From assembly GCA_030035585.1 (NCBI GenBank), contig CM057466.1:114838182-114902181 (forward strand): a stretch of 64,000 nt of DNA. The letters are read 5' to 3'. Origin of the DNA: Dugong dugon. Lineage: Eukaryota > Chordata > Mammalia > Sirenia > Dugongidae. The notes under the pieces are model-generated. The model had not been told where the DNA came from, did no database searches, and saw nothing but the letters and a program-made list of their open reading frames with translations. The position numbers were made by a program, and so were the translations under genes. This document shows, piece after piece, positions 1 through 10,261 of this stretch (positions within the stretch are counted from its first letter, which is position 1; each line of letters opens with the position of its first letter).

Positions 1-901
1 CATTAGCCTACCAATCTTCCTGTCTGGTGCACCATGTTCATGCAAGCTAGAAATTTTCCACATTGCCTAGAACATTCGGGCTAGATGCACTGACTTTGAA
101 GATCATTTATTACAATCATTTGTAACTAACTACACTACACATTCGCCCAGTTTATTCAAACCAAATAACGACAACAGTAAAGAAACTGGTAGGTAGACAT
201 AGATGGTTCCGGCATAGACTCATCAGAAGCCCCACCTGCGCGAGAAATGAACAGTATATTAACTAACACTGTGTTTGTGTCACAAAGAGTGAAAACAATC
301 ACACAAGTGTCAGGAGGGACATGGTGTTATTCATTTAATCCTGGAGTGAGGGCTGGAAACTCTCCATAGTCATTCAAAGTGAGTAAAGTGAGACCACTCA
401 AGACACCAAGCCTGGTTCTGGGTTGCAATTTCAGAGCCTCCTGAGTAATCCTTTCTACCTTTTCAAGAATCCATGAGATCTCTCCTTCTCTTTTTGTTGT
501 TCTTCCTTCATTTCCCTGCGGAGATTTCACTCTCTGCCATCATTGACATCATCATTCCTACATTTTTGAAGGGACTACTTCAGTCTTCTCCACCTAATGA
601 TAAATACTCTTAACAGACATCTTACGTTTGCTCGTTTGTTGAGACTTGAAGTTCTCCATCTCTTCCAAATGATGGAGGGACTTAGTATGAGAATAGCTCA
701 TGACATGACACCCTATCTTATATTTGTGCAACTTGAAGGCCCATTTTGGAAAACCCTCTCTAAACCAAAAATGGAAAGGTGACCATGAACCCAGCCATTG
801 ACCTTGATCTTCGGCTGCTATCACATGAACAAGCCGATATTTCTCTTTTCCTTTCAGTAGTCCTTGGTTCGAAAATATCAGGATCAATCAGCCAATTAAA
901 C
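1..901. other. Unique sequence, no gene recognised
   Basis: Short open frames on both strands have no recognisable domain, and no clear repeat family was identified. It is treated as unique or very old diverged sequence. Confidence 0.5.
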
Positions 902-1045
902 TAAGCACCTATCTATTGAGTACCTACTCTGTGGAGTGCATGTGAGGGAGACAAAGGTTCAAAGGACAGAATATCTGTATTTAGGGACTATTGCTCTCTT
1001 GGAAGAAAGAGTCCTGGACACGCACAGCTTGACAAAGAGGCATTC
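902..1045 (-). repeat. L2/MIR-like 3' fragment
   Basis: The phrase 'attgagtacctactctgtg' near 917-935 matches the reverse complement of the conserved 3' end of L2/MIR-type repeats, followed by a diverged stretch resembling the internal part. The match is short and old, so the exact family is uncertain. Confidence 0.4.
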
Positions 1046-1615
1046 ATTCCTTTGGCCAACCCTCACCGATGACTTCTTGAGAATAGTTGCTGGGCACATG
1101 GACTTGACTGAGACACTGTTCCCAGGGGCACAGGCACAGGAGCCCTTGGTCAGAACACAGTGAAGGGGCAGAAGTGCCACCATGGATGGGTACAGAGAAC
1201 TGTGAGGACACAAATTCACCTCACCAGGCTGCCTGGAGGTTAAAGGAGAGGGTTGGAGCTGCTGGAGAATGGATGAGGAAAGGCCATTCTGACAAGTCTT
1301 GTGGAAGAAATGGGATTCTATTCTAGAGAGTAGGAGCATCCAGCCACAAAAACAGGGATGCTTAGTGCAGCTCCTTCCACTGCTGTTTTCATCTTGAAAA
1401 AGGAGTAAGTTTGAACAAACCACAAGAAAAAATTTACAGGAATTCCTTTTTAATTCATTTAATTCCATTTTAAGATATGAGAGCCTGACAGAGACCAAAA
1501 CAGAGACAGAGAGAGGGGGGTGAGAGAAGAACTTGTACTCGCATATTAGAAAAACATAACCACTTTCAAATATATTGAGAACCCCTTTTAAAGATGTTAA
1601 GCAATATAAAAGACA
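1046..1615. other. Unique sequence, no gene recognised
   Basis: A minus-strand open frame of about 180 codons overlaps 959-1498. It has no recognised domain, starts inside an L2/MIR-like remnant and has no splice context, so no gene is called. A short GA-rich patch lies near 1500-1520. Confidence 0.5.
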
Positions 1616-1820
1616 TTGTTGTGGCTGCTAGGTGCCATTGAGTCAGTTCCGACTCATAGCGACCCTCCGTACAACAGAAGGAAACACTGCCCTGTCCTTC
1701 ACCATCCTCGCAATCATTGCTATGTTTGAGGCCATTGTTGCAGCCACTGTATCAATGCATCTTATTGAGGGTCTTTCTCATTTTCATTGACCTTCTTCTT
1801 TATCAAGCACAATGTCCTTA
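1616..1820 (-). repeat. RTE/BovB-type LINE, 3'-terminal fragment
   Basis: This aligns by eye with the 3' end of the full-length minus-strand RTE at 56417-59620. It begins with the reverse complement of the RTE tail (TTGTTG, then a block containing 'gccattgagtcagttccgac') and runs about 200 bp into the terminal region. It is a 5'-truncated copy with no coding part left. Confidence 0.85.
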
Positions 1821-1862
1821 AGATATTAGCTATTAACAATGGGTTCTGTTTTTGGATGTTTA

Positions 1863-2348
1863 CTGTGTGTCTTAGGCTAGGTTGTCTAGAGAAGCAAAAC
1901 CAGTAAAGCATAAAAATATATATATAGAGAGAGATTTATATCAAGGAAACAGCTCACATGATTGTAGAGGTTGGAATATCCCAACTCCATGGATCAGGAT
2001 AGAGGCTTCTCCAGATTCACGTAGCCACAGGGGCTGGTGAACCCAAGACTGGCAGGTTGGACAGCAGGACTCTTGCTCACAGGCTGTGAAGATGGAGGAA
2101 TCCAAAGACTGGCAGGTAAGCTGCTAGCTCAAGTCCCAAGAACCAAGGTCAGACGAACAGCTGCAGGATCCAGAGAGGGCAAAATCCAGAATGTCCACTT
2201 ATATTTGGATGTAGGCTACACGCCGAAGGAAACTCCTTTTCACCTGACTGGCTACTCACAGCAGATCCCATCATGGGGGTGACCACATATAAACACTGAG
2301 AATCATGGCCCAGCCAAGTTGACACACAATCTTAACCATCACACTATG
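1863..2348 (-). mobile_element. Solo LTR-like element with 5-bp target duplication
   Basis: The element proper is 1868-2343 (476 bp). It starts TG and ends CA and is flanked by ctgtg (1863-1867) and ctatg (2344-2348), consistent with a 5-bp target duplication carrying one change. Read on the minus strand it starts with a TGTGTCAACTTGG-type 5' region and ends in an AT-rich 3' part, as in mammalian MaLR/ERVL-type solo LTRs. No retroviral gene is attached. The family name is not certain. Confidence 0.6.
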
Positions 2349-2535
2349 GGATAAGCATTTTACATACATTTCTCTTTTAAAGCACAGCTAGCCCCTTGAG
2401 ATACAAACACCTCCAGTTTACAGAGGGAGAGGGCTTACGTGACTTGTTAAAGGTCATTGCCAGTGAGTGACTGAGCTTGTAAACTGCCTGCTAGTTTGAG
2501 TGATGCCAAACCTACTACTCAGTGCCAGGCTCCAA
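2349..2535 (-). repeat. MIR SINE
   Basis: The core 'ttacagagggagagggctta' followed by gtgacttgttaaaggtcattgcc is the reverse complement of the MIR core (CTCAGTTTCC...AAGTCAC). It is an ancient mammal-wide SINE, directly abutting the LTR on its left. Confidence 0.7.
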
Positions 2536-2689
2536 GCGCCCAGCTTTTACCTACTGTGGCTCTCACTGTTAGTTCAGCATGTCTGTAGGGTACTGGGGCT
2601 TTTCTGATTAACTACATTGTAACACAGATATTTAGGGTGATGTGAGCAAACCTCTTTTCCCCTTCACTCCCTCCCTTACCCCTGCCACT

Positions 2690-3245
2690 GTCCCTTACAC
2701 ACACACACACACACTCAGGTATACACACACACAAATACACTTCCCACACATACACATACTCTCTCTCACACACATGCACTCACATATACACACACAAATA
2801 CACCTCTCACACACAAATACACTCTCCCCAAACACATACTCTCACACACGTACACTCATGCACACACATATACACAAATACACCCCATACACTCACACAC
2901 ACACTCATGTAAACATGCACGCAAATGCATCCCCACACAAATACACTCTCCACACACACTCTCATGTAAACACACAAATACACTCCCCACACACACTCAT
3001 GCACACATACGCACACAAATACACCCCACACACCCACAAATACACCTCACACACACACTCACACACTCATGTAAACACACAAATACACCCACACGCACAC
3101 TCTCACACCCACACATACACACACTTACGCACACATATACAAACACACAAGTACATCCTATGCACTCACACACAAATACACACACACATACACTCACACA
3201 CACAAACACACTCCACATACAAATACAACCACACACTCACACATT
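2690..3245. repeat. CA-rich compound microsatellite/minisatellite
   Basis: About 550 bp of (CA)n is interrupted by recurring ACAAATACACTC, CATGCACACA and CATGTAAACA words, giving a higher-order repeat of roughly 15-30 bp. Frames on both strands stay open only because of the low-complexity composition (His/Thr-rich one way, Cys/Val-rich the other). They are not genes. Confidence 0.95.
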
Positions 3246-4524
3246 TGCAGTCACAGTGAATAAAAAGTGAAAAAAGTTTAAAATTTTTAAATAAAAAATG
3301 TTTGTTATCAATTTAAATACAACAGTTAAAAATTATAATACTAAAATAATTAAATAAAATAGTATTTTATTTTAAATAATTTTTTATTCACAGTAAGAAA
3401 AGTTTTAAAAATCTCTCTCATCTTTCCCTTGTGGAATCATTGGCAAATTATTGCTTTGAAGAATAGAAGACTCTCTTTTTATCAATTACTATGTTTGTTT
3501 GAGTGTGTGTATGTTCAGTATAAACATAGACTAGATAGGTAGGTGGGTGGGTGGATAGACAGACAAACTGACTGACTGATTCATGGCAATAGCAATAAAC
3601 ATCCCTACACATTAATTTGACTTATAATCTATAAAATGCCAAAGTTCTATAAACCACTCAGACAAAGAGAAACATAAACAACAAACCAGTTTATTTTAAG
3701 CTGTACCTACCTTCCCAGGCATATTCCAGTAAAAAGTTAATTTGACAGTGGTATGAAAAACAGAAGAGGAATTGGCAAACGGCATGAGTAATGGCTAGCA
3801 AGTTGCAAATTAAATACCAAGCAGATAAGCACCATCAGAGAGAGGCAGAATATATCAAAATTTGTTATGCCTCTAGGGATAGGCTGAATTTGTGGTGCCA
3901 TATAAAACAGTGCTATTAACACATCATTGCAAGCTTTCCTTCTGAAGGAGATGACTTCGGTAAATGCAAAGCTTTCTTGACACAACTGTTCAAGGGAAAG
4001 AAGCCTGGGAGCACAGAAAGCAATTTAGTAACTAGCCCTGACAAACAGCTCCCACGCCAATTCCAAAGTTTGGGAAACAGGTAGAAGTGCTTTCACGTAC
4101 AGTCCTGCCGGAGTTTAGAAACCAGGTGACCTGCTGGTTCCCGGCTTGCTCTCAAGAAGATCCATTTGTCTTAATTAAAAACAGATGGAACTAGAATCAG
4201 CGGTGCAGTTCAGTTCATGGGTAACATGCACATCTTTATGCATAAGAAGTTATCTATGAAGATTGGAGATAGTTTCAGTTTTTCTTTCCTTTTTTAAATG
4301 CAAAAAAAGTTTAAGCAAAGTTTGGCTACTTCCCAAAACAAATGAAAAGCTATTTTCTAGAGGGGAAAAATGCATAGATATTACAGGGTTAAATTCTTTA
4401 AGAAATTTTGCTACTAAACAGACTTAGAAATTAACAAAATTTTATATAAATAAACCACTTATTCTCTGGAAATGGATGGGAAGACTGGAACGCAGATTCC
4501 CCAAAAAGAGATTAAGATGAAAAG
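3246..4524. other. AT-rich unique sequence, no gene recognised
   Basis: An AT-rich tract follows the satellite at about 3260-3400, and a short tetranucleotide patch (GGTA/GGTG, about 3535-3560) is present. No coding or RNA feature was recognised. Confidence 0.5.
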
Positions 4525-4974
4525 TGTTATGGATTGAACCGTGTTCCTCAAAAAGATGTGTTGAAATTCTCACCCCTGCACCTGTGAATGTAACCTCGTT
4601 GGGGAAGATTTTTCTTCGACAGTGTTTTCAGTTAAGTTAATGAAGCCATACTGGAATAGAGTGGGTCCTAATCCCTTCTGAGTGGTATCTTTTGATAGGG
4701 GAGAACAGACCCAGAGACAGAATTACTCATGGGGGAGGATGCCACGTGAAGATACAGCTACAAGCCATGGAATGCTGAGTCGCCTGGAGCTACCAGAAGC
4801 TGGAAGAAATAAGAAAAGATCTTCCCCAGAGCCTTCAGAGAGAGCACGGCCCCATTGCTGCCATGTTGATTTGGACTTCTAGCCTCCAGAACTGTGAGAC
4901 ACTAAATGCCTGTTCTTTAAAGCCATCCACTTTGTGGTACTTAGTTATAGCAGCCCTGGGAAGCTAAGAAAACA
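4525..4974 (+). mobile_element. MLT1-like MaLR LTR (solo)
   Basis: It begins TGTTATGGATTGAACCGTG and continues with a TGTTGAAATTCTCACCCC-like block, as in MLT1 LTRs. Near the right end it has 'ctagcctccagaactgtgag' and the final GCTAAGAAAACA. Length (450 bp) and both ends fit an ancient non-autonomous ERVL-MaLR solo LTR with no coding content. Confidence 0.8.
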
Positions 4975-5104
4975 AATATAACATGAATAGATTTTGGTAT
5001 CTATTTCAAATATTTTTCTAGGAGTAGCAGGGTTAAAACATTTTTGGTTTGGTTATTCTTGATAAAATTCTCAGCATATCCAGATGTAGCTAATGCCTAT
5101 CTCT

Positions 5105-5228
5105 CAAGCAAGGTTTCAAACCAGTTCCTTCTGGTTCCAACCCTTGCTGAGAATCTGCATTTCTAACAAATTCCCAGGCGATGCTAATGCTGCTGGTTAG
5201 GGACCAGTTATGCGACCCATGAGTAGAG
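5105..5228 (+). mobile_element. MER5A-like hAT DNA transposon fragment, left arm of an inverted pair
   Basis: The stretch 'gagaatctgcatttctaac' followed by a CCCAGGCGATGCTAATGCTGCTGG-like block is typical of the right half of MER5A/Charlie non-autonomous elements. The same sequence recurs in reverse complement at 5460-5535, so the two fragments form an imperfect inverted repeat. Confidence 0.65.
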
Positions 5229-5230
5229 CA

Positions 5231-5370
5231 CCAAACCAAAACCAAACCCATTGCCATCTAGTCCTTGATTCTGACTCACAGTGACCCTACAGGATCGAGT
5301 AGAGCTGCCCCATAGTTTCCAAGGCTGTAAATCCTTAAGGAAGCAGACTGCCACATATTTCTCCCACACT
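5231..5370 (-). repeat. AfroSINE, 5'-truncated
   Basis: This is the reverse complement of the 3' two-thirds of the AfroSINE (CCAAACC tail, gactcacagtgaccctacag block, TTTCTCCCACA). It is flanked by agtagag at 5222-5228 and 5371-5377, a short target duplication. It sits at the hinge of the MER5A-like inverted pair and so inserted later. Confidence 0.85.
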
Positions 5371-5377
5371 AGTAGAG

Positions 5378-5535
5378 TGGTGGTTCTCAAAATTTATTAT
5401 ACATGAGAATCACCTGGGGATTTTGTTGAAATGTAGACTCTGATTCAGTATATCTTCGGTGGAAATGCAAATTCTCAGCAGGGGTTCCAACCAGAATGAA
5501 CCGATTTGAAGCCCTGCTCTCAGGATTGTTCTCCA
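5378..5535 (-). mobile_element. MER5A-like hAT fragment, right arm of an inverted pair
   Basis: Read on the plus strand it starts GTGGTTCTCAAAATT and ATGAGAATCACCTGGGG, the MER5A terminus, then runs into a segment that is the reverse complement of 5107-5170. See the matching arm at 5105-5228. Confidence 0.65.
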
Positions 5536-5560
5536 GGTAAAACTAAATACCGTGTGTAAA

Positions 5561-5690
5561 CTGGGGCTCAGCTGCTAACCCAAAGGTCGGCAGTTCAAAT
5601 CTACCAGCTGCAACTTGGAAACTCTATGGGGTAGTTCTACTCTGTCCTATAGGGTCACTATGAGTCGGAATTGACTTGACATCAATGAGT
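5561..5690 (+). repeat. AfroSINE, short form
   Basis: It carries CAGCTGCTAACCCAAAGGTC, a degenerate B-box region, CTTGGAAACTCTATGGGG and TATGAGTCGGAATTGACTTG. It lacks the roughly 45-bp GGGAGAAAGATGTGGC...TTACAG segment of long copies. The head is slightly truncated. Confidence 0.9.
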
Positions 5691-6122
5691 GAGTATGTAA
5701 ATCACAAGGATCACGGCCTGAGTCATGGCTGGCACTCATGAACGATTTCTAAAACTCCCGAATATGGACTACCATGGTTGGAGCTTAACAGAGAACTACA
5801 GCCAGTCTCCAGGAAAGTCGGGATTTCCTATAATGGTAAGTGGCAAATTATGTGGTTTACTGGAGACAAAGTTTCTTCTCTTAGTACTTTGCAGTGTTAA
5901 ATCTTTCAGTCATCAAAGAAATATCACTGTGACTATTTTAGGACCACAGATCAACAGTGCCAAGTAGTTGGACTATTTGAAACCCAACACATAGTTAAAA
6001 TAGTTGAAAATTTTAAGATAATCATAACAGAGGAAATCATTAATCATATATACTTATATGACCAATGTATGTATATAGGTGTATGAATGTGTGTGTATAT
6101 ATGAATATGTGTGTGGACCCAT
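5691..6122. other. Unique sequence, no gene recognised
   Basis: No repeat or coding signature was recognised beyond a GT/AT-rich patch at about 6065-6115. Confidence 0.5.
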
Positions 6123-6292
6123 ATCCCTGGGTCATGTAAACAGTTAAAGGTTGGTGGTTTGAGTCCACCCAGAAGCACCTCAGAAGAAAAGCCTGGTGAT
6201 CTATTCCCCCCCCAAAAAAATCAGTCATTGAAAACTCTACTGCAACACACATAGGGTTGCTGTGAGTCAGAATCAACCTGACAGCAACTGGT
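6123..6292 (+). repeat. AfroSINE, second subfamily
   Basis: This is the 'TCCCTGGGT' head subfamily with GTTTGAGTCCACCCAGAAGC, GAAAAGCCTGGTGATCTA, TCAGTCATTGAAAACTCTAC and GAGTCAGAATCAACCTGAC. Its tail runs directly into GT and GA microsatellites (6289-6345). Confidence 0.85.
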
Positions 6293-6345
6293 GTGTGTGT
6301 CTATGTATAGAGAGAGAGAGAGAAAGCGAGAGACAGAGAGAGAGC
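6289..6345. repeat. (GT)n/(GA)n microsatellite at a SINE tail
   Basis: GTGTGTGTGT is followed by a GA-rich tract. It grew from the 3' tail of the adjoining AfroSINE, a common origin of microsatellites. Confidence 0.8.
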
Positions 6346-6902
6346 CTTTCTCTCACAAGGTAGGTGCCAGGCAAAGAGGGCCGTGTGTACATTTCTGTCC
6401 ATCATCAAAGCCAAGGCCGTTGATTTTGGTTCCTTGGGCTCGTGTTCCTAAAATCTCTCAAGCACAAGTAAGCTTCAGAGAAAGCCTCTCTTCAGAGGTT
6501 GCAATCCAGGAACCATTTCATCTTTGTCATCAGAGCCTCACGTGCATTTTCCAGCTAGAAGGGAGCAGCCCTTTTCCTGAAAACACTCTGTGCTTGCCAG
6601 CCCTCTCGGATCATCACCCATCATCTGTGACGTAAACACAAACGCCAGCACGTCCTGACTTTGTGACATTCCAGGTGGTACGGAGTGCAGGGACATATAT
6701 TCTCCTTACAGAACTTGTTGATACTTTGTCTCGCTTCACGGCAGTGATGGCATTTGGGTTCTATTGCTGGCCTCCGCTTTAAACTGAACATGTCCAACAA
6801 ACGTGGCTGTTGTGCCTCCTGTGTCCTCCCACCCCAAATCTTCTGGCAAATGTAAATCTGTTCCCTCTTTTATTTCTTTTTCTTTTAATACATACATACA
6901 TA
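6346..6902. other. Unique sequence, no gene recognised
   Basis: Open frames of up to about 110 codons cross the region but have no recognisable domain. A short CATA repeat lies near 6888-6903. Confidence 0.5.
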
Positions 6903-7101
6903 CCAGTTTCCCTTGAGTTGAGTACCACTCCTGACGCCCTCATGTGTACAGAGTAGAAATGTACCCCATAAGGTTTTCATGGCTGTAATGTTTCAGAAGC
7001 ACATCACCAGGCCTTTCCTCTGAGGCACCTCTGGGTGGGTTCTAACTGCCAACTTTTGGATTAATAGTCAAGCATTTAATTATTTGTACAGCTCAGGGAC
7101 T
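6903..7101 (-). repeat. AfroSINE, second subfamily
   Basis: Reverse complement of the AfroSINE: CAGTTTCCC tail side, CATAAGGTTTTCATGGCTGT, CCAGGCCTTTCCTCTGAGGC, GGTGGGTTCTAACTGCCAAC and a final CTCAGGGAC head. It is diverged. Confidence 0.85.
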
Positions 7102-7449
7102 TTTTTCTAGTACAAGGCATTACAAAGATATAAGCACAGTATGAATACTTAGGTGCAAGGCTTTGTAAAGTATGTTTCTGAATTTGCCTAGCAAAGACTT
7201 ATCTGTCAGCATGAGCTGTTCCTTTGTAAGCTAAATGAGAACCCTGCAATAAAGTGCTGAAACTAAGCTTCCGCCTGCCTCTCCCCCTTGTTCACCTCTA
7301 ACTTCCCAGGCAAAGGCTGGTGAGTCCCACAGCTGATGTCCCAGACCCTGGCATGACCTCAGCTGATGGGGGTAACAGGGAATGGAACTGGAGACCGTGG
7401 TGCCCACTTCAGCTCACCCAGAGTCAGAGTCCAACGTCAACCCTGCAGG
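7102..7449. other. Unique sequence, no gene recognised
   Basis: No repeat or coding signature was recognised. Confidence 0.5.
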
Positions 7450-8097
7450 GGTCCTGGGGCCACCACAGCAAATCATCAGAAACTAGGTGATTTAAAGGAG
7501 CCCTGATGGCAGAGGGGTTAACTGCTTGGCTCCTAACTGAAACGCTGGCAGTTTGAACCCACCAGTCACTCTGTGGGAGAAAGATGTGGCGATCTGCTCC
7601 CGTAAAGATGACAGCCTTGGAAACCCTATGGGGACAGTTCTACTCTGTCTATAGGGTCGCTATGAGTTGGAATTGACTGGACAGCAACAGGAAGGTGGCT
7701 TAAAACAACAGAAATTTACCCTCACACAGTTCGGGAGGCCAGCAGTCCAGAATCAAGGTGTTGGCAGGGCGATGTTCTCTAGAAAGGTTCTAGGGGAGGA
7801 TCCTTCCTGGCCTCTCTTCGGGCTTCTGGTGGTTGCTGGCTGTCCTTGACATTCCTTGGCTTGTGGCTGAATCACTCCAATCTCGGCCTCCATCTTCACG
7901 TGGTCATTTTCCCCCTGTATCTGTCTGTATCTCTTCTATCAATACCAATTACATTGGATCAGGACCCACCCTACTCCAGCACGACCTCAACTTAATCGCA
8001 TACACAAAGACCCTATTTCCAAGCGAGGTCCCATTCATAGGTTCCAGGGGTTAGGACTTGCACGTACCTCTCTGGGGGACACAGTTGAGCCACAGCA
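7450..8097 (-). mobile_element. MLT1-like MaLR LTR, split by a SINE
   Basis: The reverse complement reads as an MLT1 LTR. Its 5' end corresponds to the plus-strand end GGGGGACACAGTTGAGCCAC near 8074-8097. Its 3' end lies left of the SINE (CACAGCAAATCATC...GGTGATTTAAA) and resumes at GGTGGCTTAAAACAACAG. It is diverged and non-coding. The SINE at 7497-7692 interrupts it. Confidence 0.8.
7497..7692 (+). repeat. AfroSINE, long form, inserted in an MLT1-like LTR
   Basis: Full head GGAGCCCTGATGGCAGAGGG to tail GAATTGACTGGACAGCAAC. It is flanked by aggtgatttaaa (7485-7496) and aggtggcttaaa (7693-7704), a 12-bp target duplication with two changes that is itself part of the LTR. The SINE is therefore younger than the LTR. 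Confidence 0.93.
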
Positions 8098-10117
8098 GTT
8101 AACCTGACTCACTTTCCCTGCAGAGCCCATCTGCACCCTCGTCCACTGGCTGATTCTAACCAGTAGGTGGCCTCATGGCGGACAGGCGCTGCGCAGACGC
8201 AGCACCACCCTCACGCACGCGTGCACCTGAGCGGCTCGTAAATCCTGTTAATTGTTAAAAGTCTTTAACTATAGCACGGCTTCATTATTCACTGTGCTTG
8301 TCAAAATGCAGTTTAATAAGTTCCTTGTTTTATTAACCCTGACAGAAAAGAAAACAGGGTTCTTTATCTCCAGCAGTTGGAGGCAGAGCCAGGATTTGTC
8401 TGAGTGGCTTCTCCAAGCAAGTTGCAAAACGAAAAAGTGTGTTGAACATGCAGCATAGATTCCACAGCATCTCTTTGCCCCTCCATTGGCTGATCAGTAC
8501 CTCCGCATAATCGTGTGGGGAAGACAGTGGCCAGCCCACACTCAGGGTCCCTCATGGCTCGTCACAGGATCAGTCAGTGATTATGACCTGATATTGTCTG
8601 CTATCAGGGACAGGCAGAGAGTTTCTCAGACTGAGTAGCTTCGCATGTTTAGAACACCACAAGCCTTACAATGTGTGAAAAGTATCCCAAAATAAGTGGG
8701 ATTAGCATTAGGTTGAGATGATGTTGCTGATACAAAACAAAATTTGTTTATTAGATTCGACAGCTTTTTAATGATTTTATTCCTGAGAGCAAATAACAAA
8801 AGTGACTCAGAAGGAATGAAAGTTGACATAACAATGAAGAAAAAGCCACCTTAGTTGAAAAAGCGATAGAGATCCCAACCTCGTTTGCTGGACGTGAACC
8901 TCATTTCCCCACGTGGCATTGCTACGTGAAGACTGTAGGCAGGGCATGATGTCACCCTCCCAAATGGCATGTTCCTGCATGCAACAGTCAAGTAAGACCA
9001 TGACTCGACTCTACATAGTTTATCAGAATAACTACTCCTTCAGTGCCACCGTGTCCTTTGTCAAAAATGACAAGCTCTATCATTAAAATGGAAAATCAAA
9101 CCCACTGCTGCCTCTTCCCATTCTCTCCCACTTGACTTTTTTTTTTTTTCTTTGAAAAGCAGAGATAAATTCCAGTAGCAGAATTAAAGCACTAGCTAAA
9201 TATTACATTGTTGGGCTTAACGATAGATTACAATGTGTGCATAATGACCCAGTTCTAGTAATATCATCTGATTTAGTAAGGGAATCAGAGCCTGCCGTAT
9301 GTTCACCAATAAGGTCCCAGAAATCCTTCTTCTTGTTCTTGATGGATCAGCCAACTGCTATCAAGGATACTGTTTGGTCTTGAAAACTTGTTGTTTTTGA
9401 ACATCAAGCACACCAGCATCTCCATCTTGAGGCATGTTTTATCAGACGACTCACAAAGGAAAGGAGGAAGGAGGTGAGCTAGCACCCTGCTACCTGCCCA
9501 TTCAAGGGCCTTTATTGTTACGAGCCGATCCGTGCACCCCTCTATGTGTTCACCCACTAAACCACAGGCTCATCTAAACAACTTTGGAGGGGGGGGCAGA
9601 AAAAAGCATGTCAGAACTGAACCCAGAACTAAAGGAGTCACAGCTCCAAAACCTGCTTATAGTCTCTTTTTCATGTTAACATAATGATAGAGCTGAGGGA
9701 GCCAGCCTTTTCAGTTTGTAAATCAAAATTTAGATTTGGACTATCCAGAGCTTAATTTCAGAGTAGATATAAATGAAAATCTTGTTACCGAGACACAGTA
9801 TCAGTCTTAGCTTCGTTAGATAATTTAATAAGATGGAAAGCTGACCCACTGAAGTCAGTATGCATGAGGAGAGAAGCACAATATTGATTTAATCAGGTAT
9901 TTTCAATAATATTATGCCACAATTATATGAAAATGATTTCACATATTTAGCCAGGATTAAACCACCACTATGAAAATGGAAAAAAGTGTATATGGTGACC
10001 TATTGCTGAAAGGGGCGTACCTTCTTTTGTTGACTTGACTTTGTAACTGTGTAGATTATCCATATGCTTACAGAAAAAAATAATTTAAAATGTAAACACC
10101 AAACTATTCATAGAGTA
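8098..10117. other. Long unique stretch with a small CpG cluster
   Basis: No repeat family or gene was recognised. CpG-rich bases are concentrated at 8179-8238. A T-run lies near 9127-9140 and a G-run near 9588-9595. Short open frames have no recognised domain. Confidence 0.5.
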
Positions 10118-10261
10118 GAGGACAGTGAGCCTCTATTAAGGGTGATGAAGAAATTTGCAAATGGATAATGGTGATGGATGCATAACATGATGAACACAAT
10201 CAGTCTCACTGAATAGTAAAAAAAAATAAACTAAAACAAACGAAACAGTGCATTCAGGTGG
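10118..10261 (+). repeat. L1 3'-UTR fragment
   Basis: It contains GGATAATGGTGATGGATGC, AACATGATGAACACAATCAG and CTGAATAGT, a diverged form of the phrase near the 3' end of many mammalian L1s. A similar phrase recurs at 55590-55720. Confidence 0.55.

Noticed and set aside
959..1498. 180-codon minus-strand open frame
   Set aside because: No domain, no splice or promoter context, and it overlaps an L2/MIR-like remnant.
1868..2343. Possible provirus with coding genes
   Set aside because: Only one LTR-like unit is present; no gag, pol or env sequence lies beside it.
2690..3245. Possible CRISPR-like array (regular short repeats)
   Set aside because: Units are low-complexity CA words without unique spacers, and the window is clearly vertebrate.
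2642..3259. 205-codon open frame, His/Thr-rich
   Set aside because: It follows a CA-rich satellite; both strands are open for the same compositional reason.
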